Source of the DNA: Pontibacter vulgaris
Lineage (GTDB): Bacteria > Bacteroidota > Bacteroidia > Cytophagales > Hymenobacteraceae
Direction: 5' to 3'
Length of the DNA stretch: 64,000 nucleotides
Assembly (NCBI RefSeq): GCF_022758145.1
Contig: NZ_JAJVDH010000002.1
Span: 558,001-622,000 of the forward strand
Program-made: the position numbers and the translations under genes
Shown here: in pieces, positions 1 to 7,954 of the stretch
Layout: every line of letters starts with the position of its first letter
Position numbering within the stretch: position 1 is the stretch's first letter
Notes under the pieces: model-generated
The model's database searches: none
Told to the model about the DNA's origin: nothing
Seen by the model: only the letters and a program-made list of their open reading frames with translations

Positions 1-846
1 CAACTGCGATAGCTGCACACCGCTCATTAAGGCAATATTGCTGCCGGCGCTATAGTTGGTATAGGAGTTGGCAATTCCAAAATTTATGATGCTGTCCTTG
101 GCCGTTTCCAGGAATGGCGTCGTTTTTTCAGGGTTGCCATTTAAAGATAAAGCGCTGCCTGTTATACTTTCATCCACAATCATAAAAAGATGTTTTACCC
201 CTGTAGCTGTAGCTGTAGCTCGCGCCTGTACTTGCTGGCGGTTTCCAATGGGGAGGGTGTGGTTGTGTACAAGTAAGGTGCTGATGGGAACCCGGTAAAA
301 AGCAGGCAAATCATCTATCACGCCCAGTGAGCGGTTGGCATACCAATACCCCAGCAGCACTGTGGGCAGCAGCACAATGGCATGCCAGGCTTTATAGTTG
401 ATCCGGGTGCGGTTTGCTGTCAGGTAAAGTATAGCAACTGTTAGGGTGGCACCCATAAGCGCTAAAATAACGGGAAAGGTATAGTTTGTAAGAGCTGCCT
501 GCAAAAAACTGGCATTATTTAAAGCTGTCTGGGCATCGGTATAAGAGAAATTGTAGCCCGAAATAATGCGGTAACTCAGACTGATGGTAAAAAATACCCA
601 GAACAGCAGCAGGTAACTATACCGAATGGCTTTGCTTTTGTTGAGGATGAAAACCTGCAAGCTCCATACTGTGAAGCCGAATACTGCCAGGTATAAAAGT
701 AAATCCAAAACGCTATCCTGAAAAAGCAGCATCTGCAGTAAAAAGTATACCCGGCCCGGCCGCATTTCAACCGTAACTACAAACAGCGAAAGCAGGATAA
801 AAAACACGAAGGCTTGCGTGTATATTTTCTTTGGTATCAGGTTCAT
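1..846 (-). CDS. Sulfatase/phosphoethanolamine-transferase-like membrane protein (partial, C-terminus outside window)
   Basis: Read on the minus strand, an open frame runs 282 codons from the ATG at 846 to the window edge with no stop, so the C-terminal part is missing. The first 200 or so residues hold about five or six hydrophobic segments. A soluble domain then begins with HLFMIVDES (E226) and continues to NYSAGSNIALMSG (about 264-276). These two stretches resemble the first metal-binding Glu and the nucleophile region of alkaline-phosphatase-fold sulfatases and EptA-type lipid A phosphoethanolamine transferases, where the nucleophile is usually Thr; here Ser266 or Ser269 would fill that place (inference). 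The acyltransferase gene lies 49 bp upstream on the same strand, which suggests joint work on envelope glycolipids. The family call is fairly firm, the substrate unknown. Confidence 0.68.
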   Translation of the reverse strand, partial: MNLIPKKIYTQAFVFFILLSLFVVTVEMRPGRVYFLLQMLLFQDSVLDLLLYLAVFGFTVWSLQVFILNKSKAIRYSYLLLFWVFFTISLSYRIISGYNFSYTDAQTALNNASFLQAALTNYTFPVILALMGATLTVAILYLTANRTRINYKAWHAIVLLPTVLLGYWYANRSLGVIDDLPAFYRVPISTLLVHNHTLPIGNRQQVQARATATATGVKHLFMIVDESITGSALSLNGNPEKTTPFLETAKDSIINFGIANSYTNYSAGSNIALMSGVQLSQL

Positions 847-895
847 CTTTTAAAGTGCATACCTTTTAAAATGGCTCAGGTATACTTCGTGAAGT

Positions 896-1990
896 TTAAT
901 CTTGCCCAACGGCTTTCGGTATGCTTAACCTTAACGCTACTAAATTCCGAACAATGTACTTAAATGCCATAGTTAAAGCTGTTACAACAAGCAGGTAAAG
1001 CAACGCCGCTACCCAAGACCATACTACAGACCGATTTCCTAAAGGAACAAAAGGCGCTCTGCAAAGCCCGTGTACAGCAAAAAAGTATAGCGAATTGTTG
1101 CCAAAGAAATTCAAAAGCTTTGCTGTTATACTTGTATCGGGTATTGTTATCTGGTTATAGGTTACTAAGAAGAATACTGGCACTAGTATACCCGATAATA
1201 ACCAGATTTCAGCATTAAAAGCGCCTGCAGCAAACATGATTACGAGTAGCAGGAGCATGCCTTTACTTATTTTTACTTCCCTTTTTCTGGCAAAGTATAT
1301 GCCCAGGCAAAACTCGGGCAGGTGGCCTAAAAGGTTAAGGCGAAAATATTCCATATAAGCAGGAGCGGAAGTCAGTACCAAAAGCTGAAGGAGAAGGCAT
1401 GCAGCCGCTATGATAAATAATATTTTGCTATTCCGGATACGAAGTAGGAGCGGTGCAATTAAGTATAACTGGAATATGAGTGAGAAAAACCACCAGGGAC
1501 CTGAAATACTAAAACCCTCACCGGGTAAAAAATTTGATAGCAGCGTGAGTTTTAAAAAAGCTTGCCAGGCAAAAATTGCGAGGTCCATGCCCTTAGCCGG
1601 AAACAAAACAGTTACAAGTGCTTTATAACTGAAGAGAAAAACAATAGCAAAAAATAGTGCCGGATAAAGCTTCTTTAAACGCTGCCAGATAAACAATTTA
1701 TACTTTAAATAAGATGTGTTGCTGCATTTAACAGCAAGGCCATAGCCACTTAAAAATATAAATACCTGCACCGCATAATGCCCAAAAAACGAAAAAAGCT
1801 GTTTAACAGCATCGAGTGGTGTAGTTGCTAAATGATGCAGCAGGTTTAAAATATGAGAGATTGAGAACGTAAACTCGTTCTCGCCGGGTGCATTATCTAA
1901 GATATGGTAATAATTATGCAGCATGATAAGCAGGATAGCTATTCCCTTCAGGTGAGTAGTGGCTTGCAGGTCAACTTTTCTGATTATCAT
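896..1990 (-). CDS. Acyltransferase family 3 (OafA/YrhL-like) membrane protein
   Basis: A 364-residue integral membrane protein with about ten hydrophobic segments. The N-terminus reads LKGIAILLIMLHNYYHIL (about residues 14-31), matching the opening helix of the acyltransferase-3 family, which normally carries RGIA and a conserved His. These enzymes move acyl groups, often acetyl, onto sugars of LPS, capsule, peptidoglycan or small molecules at the inner membrane. A FLSGYGLAVK stretch near residue 80 fits the family's FFxxSGF motif. The gene is followed after 49 bp by the sulfatase-like gene on the same strand, so an envelope-modifying operon is plausible. The acceptor cannot be told from sequence. 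Other membrane acyltransferases are less likely because of the opening motif. Confidence 0.8.
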   Translation of the reverse strand: MIIRKVDLQATTHLKGIAILLIMLHNYYHILDNAPGENEFTFSISHILNLLHHLATTPLDAVKQLFSFFGHYAVQVFIFLSGYGLAVKCSNTSYLKYKLFIWQRLKKLYPALFFAIVFLFSYKALVTVLFPAKGMDLAIFAWQAFLKLTLLSNFLPGEGFSISGPWWFFSLIFQLYLIAPLLLRIRNSKILFIIAAACLLLQLLVLTSAPAYMEYFRLNLLGHLPEFCLGIYFARKREVKISKGMLLLLVIMFAAGAFNAEIWLLSGILVPVFFLVTYNQITIPDTSITAKLLNFFGNNSLYFFAVHGLCRAPFVPLGNRSVVWSWVAALLYLLVVTALTMAFKYIVRNLVALRLSIPKAVGQD

Positions 1991-2155
1991 ACAAGCTAAA
2001 ATAGGAGATGCTTCCCTTATATCCTATTTCGGACTTGAGGCAAAGTATAAGCAGCGCTGCTTATGATCAAAGTATGAAATGCAGCTTCCTTAACTTTCCG
2101 GTTTATTGCTTACTTTTAAGAAGTAAAACCTGCATTCGAACAGAAATAATATACA

Positions 2156-2593
2156 ATGGCAAACGATAACGAACTGTTAAATTCATCTAAAGCGCCAGAG
2201 CCTGTTGGCTTGTACCCGCATGCCCGCCGTGTTGGCAACCTGTTGTTTTTATCTGGGGTAGGCCCGCGCGAACGTGGCAGCAAAATAATACCCGGTGTAG
2301 AGCTGGACGAGCAAGGCAACATTGTCGCTTACGACATAGAAGCACAGTGCCACTCCGTTTTCCGGAATGTGCGTTATATTCTGGAAGATGCCGGTTCTGA
2401 CTGGAGCCAGTTAATAGATGTAACCGTTTTTCTGACAAACATGAAAGACGATTTTGCTACCTATAACCGCATATACGCTGAATATTTTAAAGATAACCAG
2501 CCTTGCCGTACCACCGTGGAGATAAACAAATTACCCACGCCTATTGCCATAGAACTAAAGTGCATTGCCACCATAGGCGAAGTACAGAAATAG
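2156..2593 (+). CDS. RidA-family deaminase, 2-aminomuconate deaminase-like
   Basis: A 145-residue cytosolic protein without signal peptide. It has the RidA/YjgF/YER057c fold: GLYPHARRVGNLLFLSGVGP (about 18-37) and the C-terminal PCRTTVEINKLP, where the Arg is the conserved carboxylate-binding residue. RidA proteins hydrolyse reactive enamines and imines. The PHARRVG and GPRERG segments resemble the 2-aminomuconate deaminase branch of tryptophan (kynurenine) breakdown more than housekeeping RidA. No other kynurenine gene lies nearby, so the substrate is inference. The ATG at 2156 follows an A-rich stretch. The MutS-like gene starts 20 bp downstream on the same strand. Confidence 0.8.
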   Translation: MANDNELLNSSKAPEPVGLYPHARRVGNLLFLSGVGPRERGSKIIPGVELDEQGNIVAYDIEAQCHSVFRNVRYILEDAGSDWSQLIDVTVFLTNMKDDFATYNRIYAEYFKDNQPCRTTVEINKLPTPIAIELKCIATIGEVQK

Positions 2594-2613
2594 CAAGTAT
2601 AAATACGAGAAAG

Positions 2614-4422
2614 TTGAGTAATAACAGAGAGCAGGAATTTAACCAAAGAGCTGCCACTTTTGCCGAAGAAGAGAAGCAAGCCGCATCTAAATCCAGGGTT
2701 GTATCGTGGTTGCGGGTGTTGGTATTTCTGGCTGGGTCCGGTGTGGCGTATTATTTTTTTAATGCAGGAGATAATGTAGCAGGTGCGGGCAGCATACTTG
2801 TTTTTTACCTGCTGTTTGTGCTGGTAATGCGCTGGCACAGTAAGCTCGATTATAAGTATAAACAATTGCAGTTGCTGCGCCAGATAAATATTAACGAAGT
2901 AGAGCGGCTTAAAGGTAACCTGGAGCAGTTTGATGGTGGTACCAGATTTATAGATGATCATCACCCGTATACTTCTGACCTGGACATTTTCGGGCCGCAC
3001 TCACTTTTTCAGCTTTTAAACCGCTCTGTTACCAGTATTGGCAAGTATAAACTAGCCGATTGGCTTCGTAAGCCGGCACCTGCAAAAGTAGTTCTGGAGC
3101 GGCAGCAGGCCGTGGCAAACCTGGCACAACCGCAGCAACTTAATTGGGTGCAGCAGTTTTTAGCTATGCCCATGCATTATAAACATGCCGATGAGCCTTC
3201 AGCTGAATTCCTGAACTGGTTACAGCAAAGTGAGTTTTATAAAGACCGTCAATGGCTTAAAGTTGCTCTTTTTATACTTCCTATACTTACGCTTGCCGCA
3301 ATTGCAGCCTGGTTTTACGGATTCAGCGGATACATCGCTGCCGGGTTTTTAGTAATTCAGTATATTCTTTCTTACCGTTTCCAAAGCCAGCGCGACGAAT
3401 ACTATGAGAAGAGTATAGAAATATATGAGGCCATGCGCAGCTATACTCAACAGTTACAGCACATAGAAAATCATACTTTCTCTGCTCCGGTTTTAGTTGA
3501 TTTGCACCAAAAGCTAGTACAGAGAAACAACAAAGCCTCGGAGGCAATTGGCAAAATTGCTACCATAATCGATTACTTTTCCTGGCGGCTTAGCACCCTG
3601 ATGAGCTTTTTCCTGAATACGATTCTAATGTGGGATTTCCTGTGGATCTACCGCCTGGAGAACTGGAAGCACAAGTATGTGGATCAGGTAAAGGATTCGC
3701 TGGAAGTATTGGCAAATTTTGAAGCGCTGGCAAGTATAGCCGCTTTTCAGTATGCCAATCCTACGTATGCAGTGCCGGAGTTAAGCAATCAGCCTTTTGA
3801 GTTTAGCGCCACTAAGCTGGCTCATCCGCTTATATTCTCGGTGCAGCGCGTAGCCAACGATTTTGAAATGCAGGGAGCCGGCAAAACCATGGTGGTTACT
3901 GGCTCTAATATGTCGGGTAAAACTACTTTCCTGCGCACGGTAGGTATAAATATGGTGCTGGCTTTTACAGGAGCTCCTGCCTGTGCCGCTAAGTTGCGGG
4001 TAGCGCCTGTGCAAGTATACACGGCTATGCGCACTGCCGATAATCTCTCTGAAAATACCTCCTCTTTCTACGCCGAACTTAAACGCCTGCGCATTTTGCT
4101 TACTATGACTGAAGGCCAAGAGCCGGTGTTTTACTTGTTAGATGAGATACTGAAAGGTACCAACTCCCGTGACAGGCACCTTGGGGCGATGTCGCTTATC
4201 AGGCAGTTGCATCAGCGTAACGCTTCCGGGCTAATTTCTACACACGATCTGGAACTTGGTGCTATGGAGGAGGAGCTGAAAGGCAGCGTGAACAACTATA
4301 GCTTTAACAGCGATATTATCGGCGATGAAATAAAGTTCGATTATAAACTGACCAAAGGTATTTGCCGTAGCTTTAACGCCAGCAAGCTCATGCAGCTAAT
4401 GGGTATAGCTATTGAAGAGTAA
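2614..4422 (+). CDS. Membrane-anchored MutS-family ATPase
   Basis: About 602 residues if translation starts at the TTG at 2614, preceded by GAGAAAG. The in-frame ATG at 2503 would overlap the RidA gene by 90 bp and its extra 37 residues read as a shadow of that gene, so I reject it. The C-terminal ATPase has Walker A GSNMSGKTT (about 430-438), Walker B YLLDEILKGTNS (about 506-517) and a signature region DNLSENTSSFYAEL. The N-terminal mismatch-binding domain of true MutS is absent; instead two hydrophobic segments lie near residues 30-75 and two more near 210-250. This architecture is a MutS-related branch common in Bacteroidota. A role in mismatch repair is not established. Confidence 0.85.
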   Translation: MSNNREQEFNQRAATFAEEEKQAASKSRVVSWLRVLVFLAGSGVAYYFFNAGDNVAGAGSILVFYLLFVLVMRWHSKLDYKYKQLQLLRQININEVERLKGNLEQFDGGTRFIDDHHPYTSDLDIFGPHSLFQLLNRSVTSIGKYKLADWLRKPAPAKVVLERQQAVANLAQPQQLNWVQQFLAMPMHYKHADEPSAEFLNWLQQSEFYKDRQWLKVALFILPILTLAAIAAWFYGFSGYIAAGFLVIQYILSYRFQSQRDEYYEKSIEIYEAMRSYTQQLQHIENHTFSAPVLVDLHQKLVQRNNKASEAIGKIATIIDYFSWRLSTLMSFFLNTILMWDFLWIYRLENWKHKYVDQVKDSLEVLANFEALASIAAFQYANPTYAVPELSNQPFEFSATKLAHPLIFSVQRVANDFEMQGAGKTMVVTGSNMSGKTTFLRTVGINMVLAFTGAPACAAKLRVAPVQVYTAMRTADNLSENTSSFYAELKRLRILLTMTEGQEPVFYLLDEILKGTNSRDRHLGAMSLIRQLHQRNASGLISTHDLELGAMEEELKGSVNNYSFNSDIIGDEIKFDYKLTKGICRSFNASKLMQLMGIAIEE

Positions 4423-4538
4423 CTATAGACAGAGGAGTTTTTGACAATATTTTTAATCCCTCTCTTGAGGGGTAGGGGTGGGTTAAACTTGCTCCTGTTT
4501 AGCACATTAACACATAAACCAATTAGCACTTTAAAACC

Positions 4539-4781
4539 ATGAGAGTAGTAGCCGATATACCAAACCCACACGTTAAAATTACCTTGCACTCCTATAATAA
4601 CAAGTATATTATAAAGCTGGAGAAGGCCAACCTGGAGCAGATCTATAAGATTGAAGAAACCGAAGTAATGGGCGATGAAGGTGTTATAGCTCTACTGGAT
4701 GAGGATTTTATTGAGGCCGTAGTTAATCGTTTTATAGATATGCGCGATGCTTTTGTAAGTACTTTGCGACGACATAATTAG
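4539..4781 (+). CDS. Small conserved-looking hypothetical protein
   Basis: An 80-residue soluble protein, without signal peptide or membrane segment, opening MRVVADIPNPHVKITLHSYN and ending in a helical, charged tail. Composition and codon use look genuine. The ATG directly follows a degenerate 8-base repeat (4500-4538). I do not recognise a family. It sits between the MutS-like gene (117 bp upstream) and a small membrane protein (40 bp downstream) on the same strand. No function is proposed. Confidence 0.65.
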   Translation: MRVVADIPNPHVKITLHSYNNKYIIKLEKANLEQIYKIEETEVMGDEGVIALLDEDFIEAVVNRFIDMRDAFVSTLRRHN

Positions 4782-4821
4782 AATTTTGCTATATTAGGAC
4801 TGATTTAGCAAACTCTATAAT

Positions 4822-5133
4822 ATGAGAAAGTATACTCTGAACATACCAAGTTTCACACTACATCTGATCTTTGGCAGCCTTTTGTTAGGTGTAATTAGGA
4901 TTATGCTTTCAGTTTATGATATTGTTGAGACAGGTAGTTTATTGAGCTCAATCATTAAGTATGTCTCTGGAGCTATGCTCTTGGCAGGTATAATATTACG
5001 CTTATATGAGGCAAAGCATCTTGGTAGCTTTAATTCACTTATGATACGTTTAGCTATTGGCGCTGCTATTGTTATTGTTATGCTTCTGACTAACCTAATG
5101 CATACACCAACCTTTTTGAAAGATCTTTTCTAA
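4822..5133 (+). CDS. Small membrane protein of unknown function
   Basis: A 103-residue protein with three hydrophobic segments (about 10-30, 38-60 and 70-92) linked by short charged loops, so a three-helix inner-membrane protein is likely. No motif points to a family. It lies 40 bp after the 80-residue hypothetical gene and ends just before the hairpin terminator at 5161, so it is the last gene of the plus-strand run. Base composition is more AT-rich than the neighbours, and it may be poorly conserved. Confidence 0.5.
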   Translation: MRKYTLNIPSFTLHLIFGSLLLGVIRIMLSVYDIVETGSLLSSIIKYVSGAMLLAGIILRLYEAKHLGSFNSLMIRLAIGAAIVIVMLLTNLMHTPTFLKDLF

Positions 5134-5153
5134 AAAATTGTGGTATAGGATAT

Positions 5154-5182
5154 AAAAAAAGCCCGCTGAAAGCGGGCTTTTA
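5154..5182. terminator. Bidirectional hairpin terminator
   Basis: GCCCGCT-GAA-AGCGGGC (5161-5177) flanked by seven A's on the left and a T run on the right. It lies between the convergent small membrane protein gene and tsf and can serve both strands. Confidence 0.88.
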
Positions 5183-5203
5183 TACTTTAAGCAGAGCTAT
5201 AGA

Positions 5204-6040
5204 TTATGCACCGATAGCAACACGCTTGAACTCAGTAATTGTTAGACCCTTGCTAGTCTTCTCAAGCAGCTGAGAGATAGTTAAAGAAGAATCTTTAACG
5301 AACTCCTGGTTTAACAGAGTGCTTTCTTTGTAGAACTTGTTCAGTTTACCCTGAGCAATTTTCTCAAGCATAGCCTCTGGCTTACCTTCCTGGCGCGCCT
5401 GGTCTTTACCGATCTCAATTTCACGCTCTACAGTAGCTGCATCAACACCGTCTTTGTCAAGTGCGATTGGCTTCATAGCCGCGATCTGCATTGCGATATC
5501 TTTACCAACTTCAGTTACATCAGTACCGTTTGTGTTGTTCAAACCTACAAGTACCCCTAATTTACCGTTAGAGTGGTTGTAAGCTACAACTTTCTCAGCC
5601 TTTACAGTTTCGTAAGAAACTACATCGATCTTCTCACCAATTTTACCCATCAGGTCAGTGATGTGGTCCTGAAGCGAACGACCATCAGCCTGTGAAGCAG
5701 CAAGTAAATCTTCTTTAGTAGCAGCGTTTGTAGAAACAGCAGCTTCCAAAACAGCTTTAGCCAGGTTTTGGAAATCAGCAACTTTAGATACAGGCTCAGT
5801 TTCGCAAGCCAGAGCAACTACTTTACCAGTAGTACCATCTTCGCTTACCTGAGTCAGAACTATACCTTCAGATGTTGCGTTGTCAGCACGCTTGCTAGCG
5901 ATTTTCTGACCTGCTTTACGCAAAATATCTTTAGCCGCTTCAAAATCGCCGTTTGCTTCAGTAAGCGCTTTTTTGCAGTCCATCATACCAGCACCAGTTT
6001 CCTGGCGAAGTCTGTTAACGTCTTGTGCTGTAATAGCCAT
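5204..6040 (-). CDS. tsf: Translation elongation factor Ts
   Basis: A 278-residue protein that recycles EF-Tu by releasing GDP. The N-terminal UBA-like region with RLRQETGAGMMDCKKAL (about 10-26) is the family signature, and the two EF-Tu-binding core repeats follow. Length is normal. It is the last gene of the minus-strand run rplM-rpsI-rpsB-tsf. The 220-bp gap to rpsB is unusually long for this operon and holds a hairpin and short tandem repeats, so tsf may have its own control. The terminator at 5161 follows the stop. Confidence 0.98.
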   Translation of the reverse strand: MAITAQDVNRLRQETGAGMMDCKKALTEANGDFEAAKDILRKAGQKIASKRADNATSEGIVLTQVSEDGTTGKVVALACETEPVSKVADFQNLAKAVLEAAVSTNAATKEDLLAASQADGRSLQDHITDLMGKIGEKIDVVSYETVKAEKVVAYNHSNGKLGVLVGLNNTNGTDVTEVGKDIAMQIAAMKPIALDKDGVDAATVEREIEIGKDQARQEGKPEAMLEKIAQGKLNKFYKESTLLNQEFVKDSSLTISQLLEKTSKGLTITEFKRVAIGA

Positions 6041-6048
6041 CTTTCTAT

Positions 6049-6083
6049 AATTAAGAATTATGAATTAAGAATTACGAATATAC
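6049..6083. repeat. Degenerate heptamer tandem repeat (AATTNNN)
   Basis: Five 7-base units in register, the first four starting AATT (for example AATTAAG and AATTATG), the last AATATAC. The array ends 8 bases from the tsf start codon, in its 5' leader. Similar AATTNNN units precede holB at 56488-56515. Confidence 0.75.
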
Positions 6084-6146
6084 TTGTTGGGTTTATCGGA
6101 AAGCTCCACGTTATACCTTGACTACTTCCGGACACGCAATTTTAAA

Positions 6147-6181
6147 GTCTTATGTCCTGCGTCTGATATCTTGTGTCTCTC
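6147..6181. repeat. Second degenerate heptamer repeat (GTCNNNN)
   Basis: Five 7-base units, four beginning GTC and one ATC, in the rpsB-tsf gap. Unit sequence differs from the AATTNNN array 65 bp away but the period is the same. Confidence 0.6.
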
Positions 6182-6193
6182 CAATGCCCTAAA

Positions 6194-6236
6194 ACAAACT
6201 GAACATTGAAGCAGCTTCGCCCAATGTTCAGTTTGT
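6194..6236 (-). terminator. Long hairpin in the rpsB-tsf gap (terminator or attenuator)
   Basis: Two perfectly complementary 15-base arms (6194-6208 and 6222-6236) surround a 13-base loop that holds a small GAAGC/GCTTC dyad. It lies 25 bp after the rpsB stop on the minus strand and is followed by only four T's, so partial termination or RNA processing is as likely as full termination. Confidence 0.65.
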
Positions 6237-6260
6237 ATAAAATGCAATATGAACTATTGA

Positions 6261-7028
6261 CTATTGCTCGTCAGCTTCTTGCTTAGCCTTGATGCCTTCT
6301 TCTTCAGAACGCTTACGCTCAGTCTCTTCTTTGTCAACCTTACGCTCAGACAGACCCTCTTCAATTGCTTTACCGATGATAGACACGATAAGAGCGATTG
6401 ATTTAGAAGCATCGTCGTTAGCCGGGATTGGGAAGTCTACCAGCTCTGGGTTAGAGTTAGTATCGCAGATAGCGAAAACTGGTAAGTTTAATTTCTGAGC
6501 TTCTTTTACAGCAATGTGCTCACGCTTAACGTCAACGATGAACAGGGCTGCAGGCAGTCTTGAAAGATCTGCGATACCACCAAGTACACGCTCCAGTTTC
6601 TCACGCTCGCGAGAAAGCATTAGCTTTTCACGCTTTGCGATAGCTGCATAAGCTGTATTGTCTTTAATCATTTTGTCGATAGTCGACATTTTCTTCAAAG
6701 ACTTACGAACAGTTGCAAAGTTAGTAAGCATACCACCTAACCAACGATCTGCAACATAAGGCATTTTAAGACGCTTAGCCTCTTCAGCCACGATGTCCTG
6801 AGCTTGCTTTTTAGTAGCTACGAACATGATCTTGCGGCCAGACTTAGCGATGTTCTTGATAGCTGAAGTAGCTTCATCAAGAGCAGCCAAAGTTTTGTTC
6901 AAGTCAATGATGTGGATACCGTTCTTCTCCATGAAGATATATGGAGCCATTTTCGGATCCCACTTTCTGGTAAGGTGACCGAAGTGAACACCTGCCTCAA
7001 GTAATTCTTTATAATTAGTACTTGCCAT
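6261..7028 (-). CDS. rpsB: 30S ribosomal protein S2
   Basis: A 255-residue small-subunit protein. It opens with NYKELLEAGVHFGHLTRKW and has DRWLGGMLTNFATVRKS (about 94-110) and DTNSNPELVDFPIPANDDA, all S2 signatures. The C-terminal 35 residues are highly charged and Glu/Lys-rich, an ordinary variable tail. It is 21 bp downstream of rpsI on the same strand. Confidence 0.98.
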   Translation of the reverse strand: MASTNYKELLEAGVHFGHLTRKWDPKMAPYIFMEKNGIHIIDLNKTLAALDEATSAIKNIAKSGRKIMFVATKKQAQDIVAEEAKRLKMPYVADRWLGGMLTNFATVRKSLKKMSTIDKMIKDNTAYAAIAKREKLMLSREREKLERVLGGIADLSRLPAALFIVDVKREHIAVKEAQKLNLPVFAICDTNSNPELVDFPIPANDDASKSIALIVSIIGKAIEEGLSERKVDKEETERKRSEEEGIKAKQEADEQ

Positions 7029-7049
7029 GTTGTTGATACACCTAAAATA

Positions 7050-7436
7050 TTAACGTTTACTGAACTGGAATGAACGACGTGCTTTACGCTTACCGAACTT
7101 CTTACGCTCCACCATACGTGGGTCACGAGTGATGAAACCTTCTTTGCGAAGAGCTGATTTGCTCTCGGCGTTCTCTACTACCAGTGCTTTTGAGATAGCA
7201 AGTCTTAGTGCTTCAGCCTGGCCGCTTACACCACCACCTTTTAGATTAGCAGTAACATCGTACTTGCCAATTAGATCCAAGGTTTTGAACGGCTGATTAA
7301 CTATAGTTTGCAATACTTCGCTAGGGAAGTATGTCTTAATATCTCTACCGTTAATAGTGATAATCCCTTGCCCAGGCGTCATGTAGATGCGCGCCACCGA
7401 GGTTTTTCTTCTACCAGATGTATTGATAATTTCCAT
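7050..7436 (-). CDS. rpsI: 30S ribosomal protein S9
   Basis: A 128-residue protein with the S9 N-terminus (TSGRRKTSVARIYM), the GGGVSGQAEALRLAISKAL centre and the basic tail KKFGKRKARRSFQFSKR that reaches the ribosomal P site. It lies 5 bp after rplM, the usual L13-S9 pairing, and 21 bp before rpsB. Confidence 0.98.
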   Translation of the reverse strand: MEIINTSGRRKTSVARIYMTPGQGIITINGRDIKTYFPSEVLQTIVNQPFKTLDLIGKYDVTANLKGGGVSGQAEALRLAISKALVVENAESKSALRKEGFITRDPRMVERKKFGKRKARRSFQFSKR

Positions 7437-7441
7437 TAAAA

Positions 7442-7891
7442 TTAGATGTTGAAGGTTAATGCTTTAGGCTGCTGAGCTGCAAATGGATGCTCGCTTCCTG
7501 TAAAAACATGAAGATTTCTGAATAGCTCGCGACCTAGTGGGCCTTTAGGCAACATGCCACGAACAGCGCGCTCTACCAGCAGCGTTGATGATTTAGCCTT
7601 TAGCTCACGTGGAGAAGTCTTCTTCTGACCACCTGGGTAACCAGTGTGTGTCAGGTAGTACTTCTGATCCCACTTACGGCCAGACAACAGCAGGTTGTCA
7701 GAGTTGATAACGATTACGTTATCGCCGCAGTCAGCATTAGGCGTGTATGAAGGTTTGTGTTTACCCTTCAGGATCTTGGCGATCTCAGATGCCACACGAC
7801 CCAAGTTTCCTTGCCCTGCATCAACAATAACCCAGCCTTTGTTGGCTGTCTTTTTGTTGACAGTAAGGGTCTTATAACTTAAATGATCCAT
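7442..7891 (-). CDS. rplM: 50S ribosomal protein L13
   Basis: A 149-residue protein with WVIVDAGQGNLGRVASEIAK (about 20-39) and VERAVRGMLPKGPLGRELF (about 106-124), both L13 signatures. It is the first gene of the rplM-rpsI-rpsB-tsf operon. A Bacteroidota-type promoter is visible about 65 bp upstream of the start. Like its operon partners it contains no copy of the AAGTATA word that is common elsewhere. Confidence 0.98.
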   Translation of the reverse strand: MDHLSYKTLTVNKKTANKGWVIVDAGQGNLGRVASEIAKILKGKHKPSYTPNADCGDNVIVINSDNLLLSGRKWDQKYYLTHTGYPGGQKKTSPRELKAKSSTLLVERAVRGMLPKGPLGRELFRNLHVFTGSEHPFAAQQPKALTFNI

Positions 7892-7954
7892 TTTTAGTGG
7901 TTGTAAGCGATTTATTTAACTATTTAATTTTCTTTCGAATCTTGAAAATGGACA

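Noticed and set aside
200..222. Triplet-like repeat GTAGCT in the first gene
   Set aside because: It simply encodes Ala-Thr-Ala-Thr in the sulfatase-like gene and is only three units long.
2503..2613. Upstream ATG extension of the MutS-like gene
   Set aside because: It overlaps the RidA coding sequence in another frame and its translation is a shadow of that gene; the TTG at 2614 fits better.
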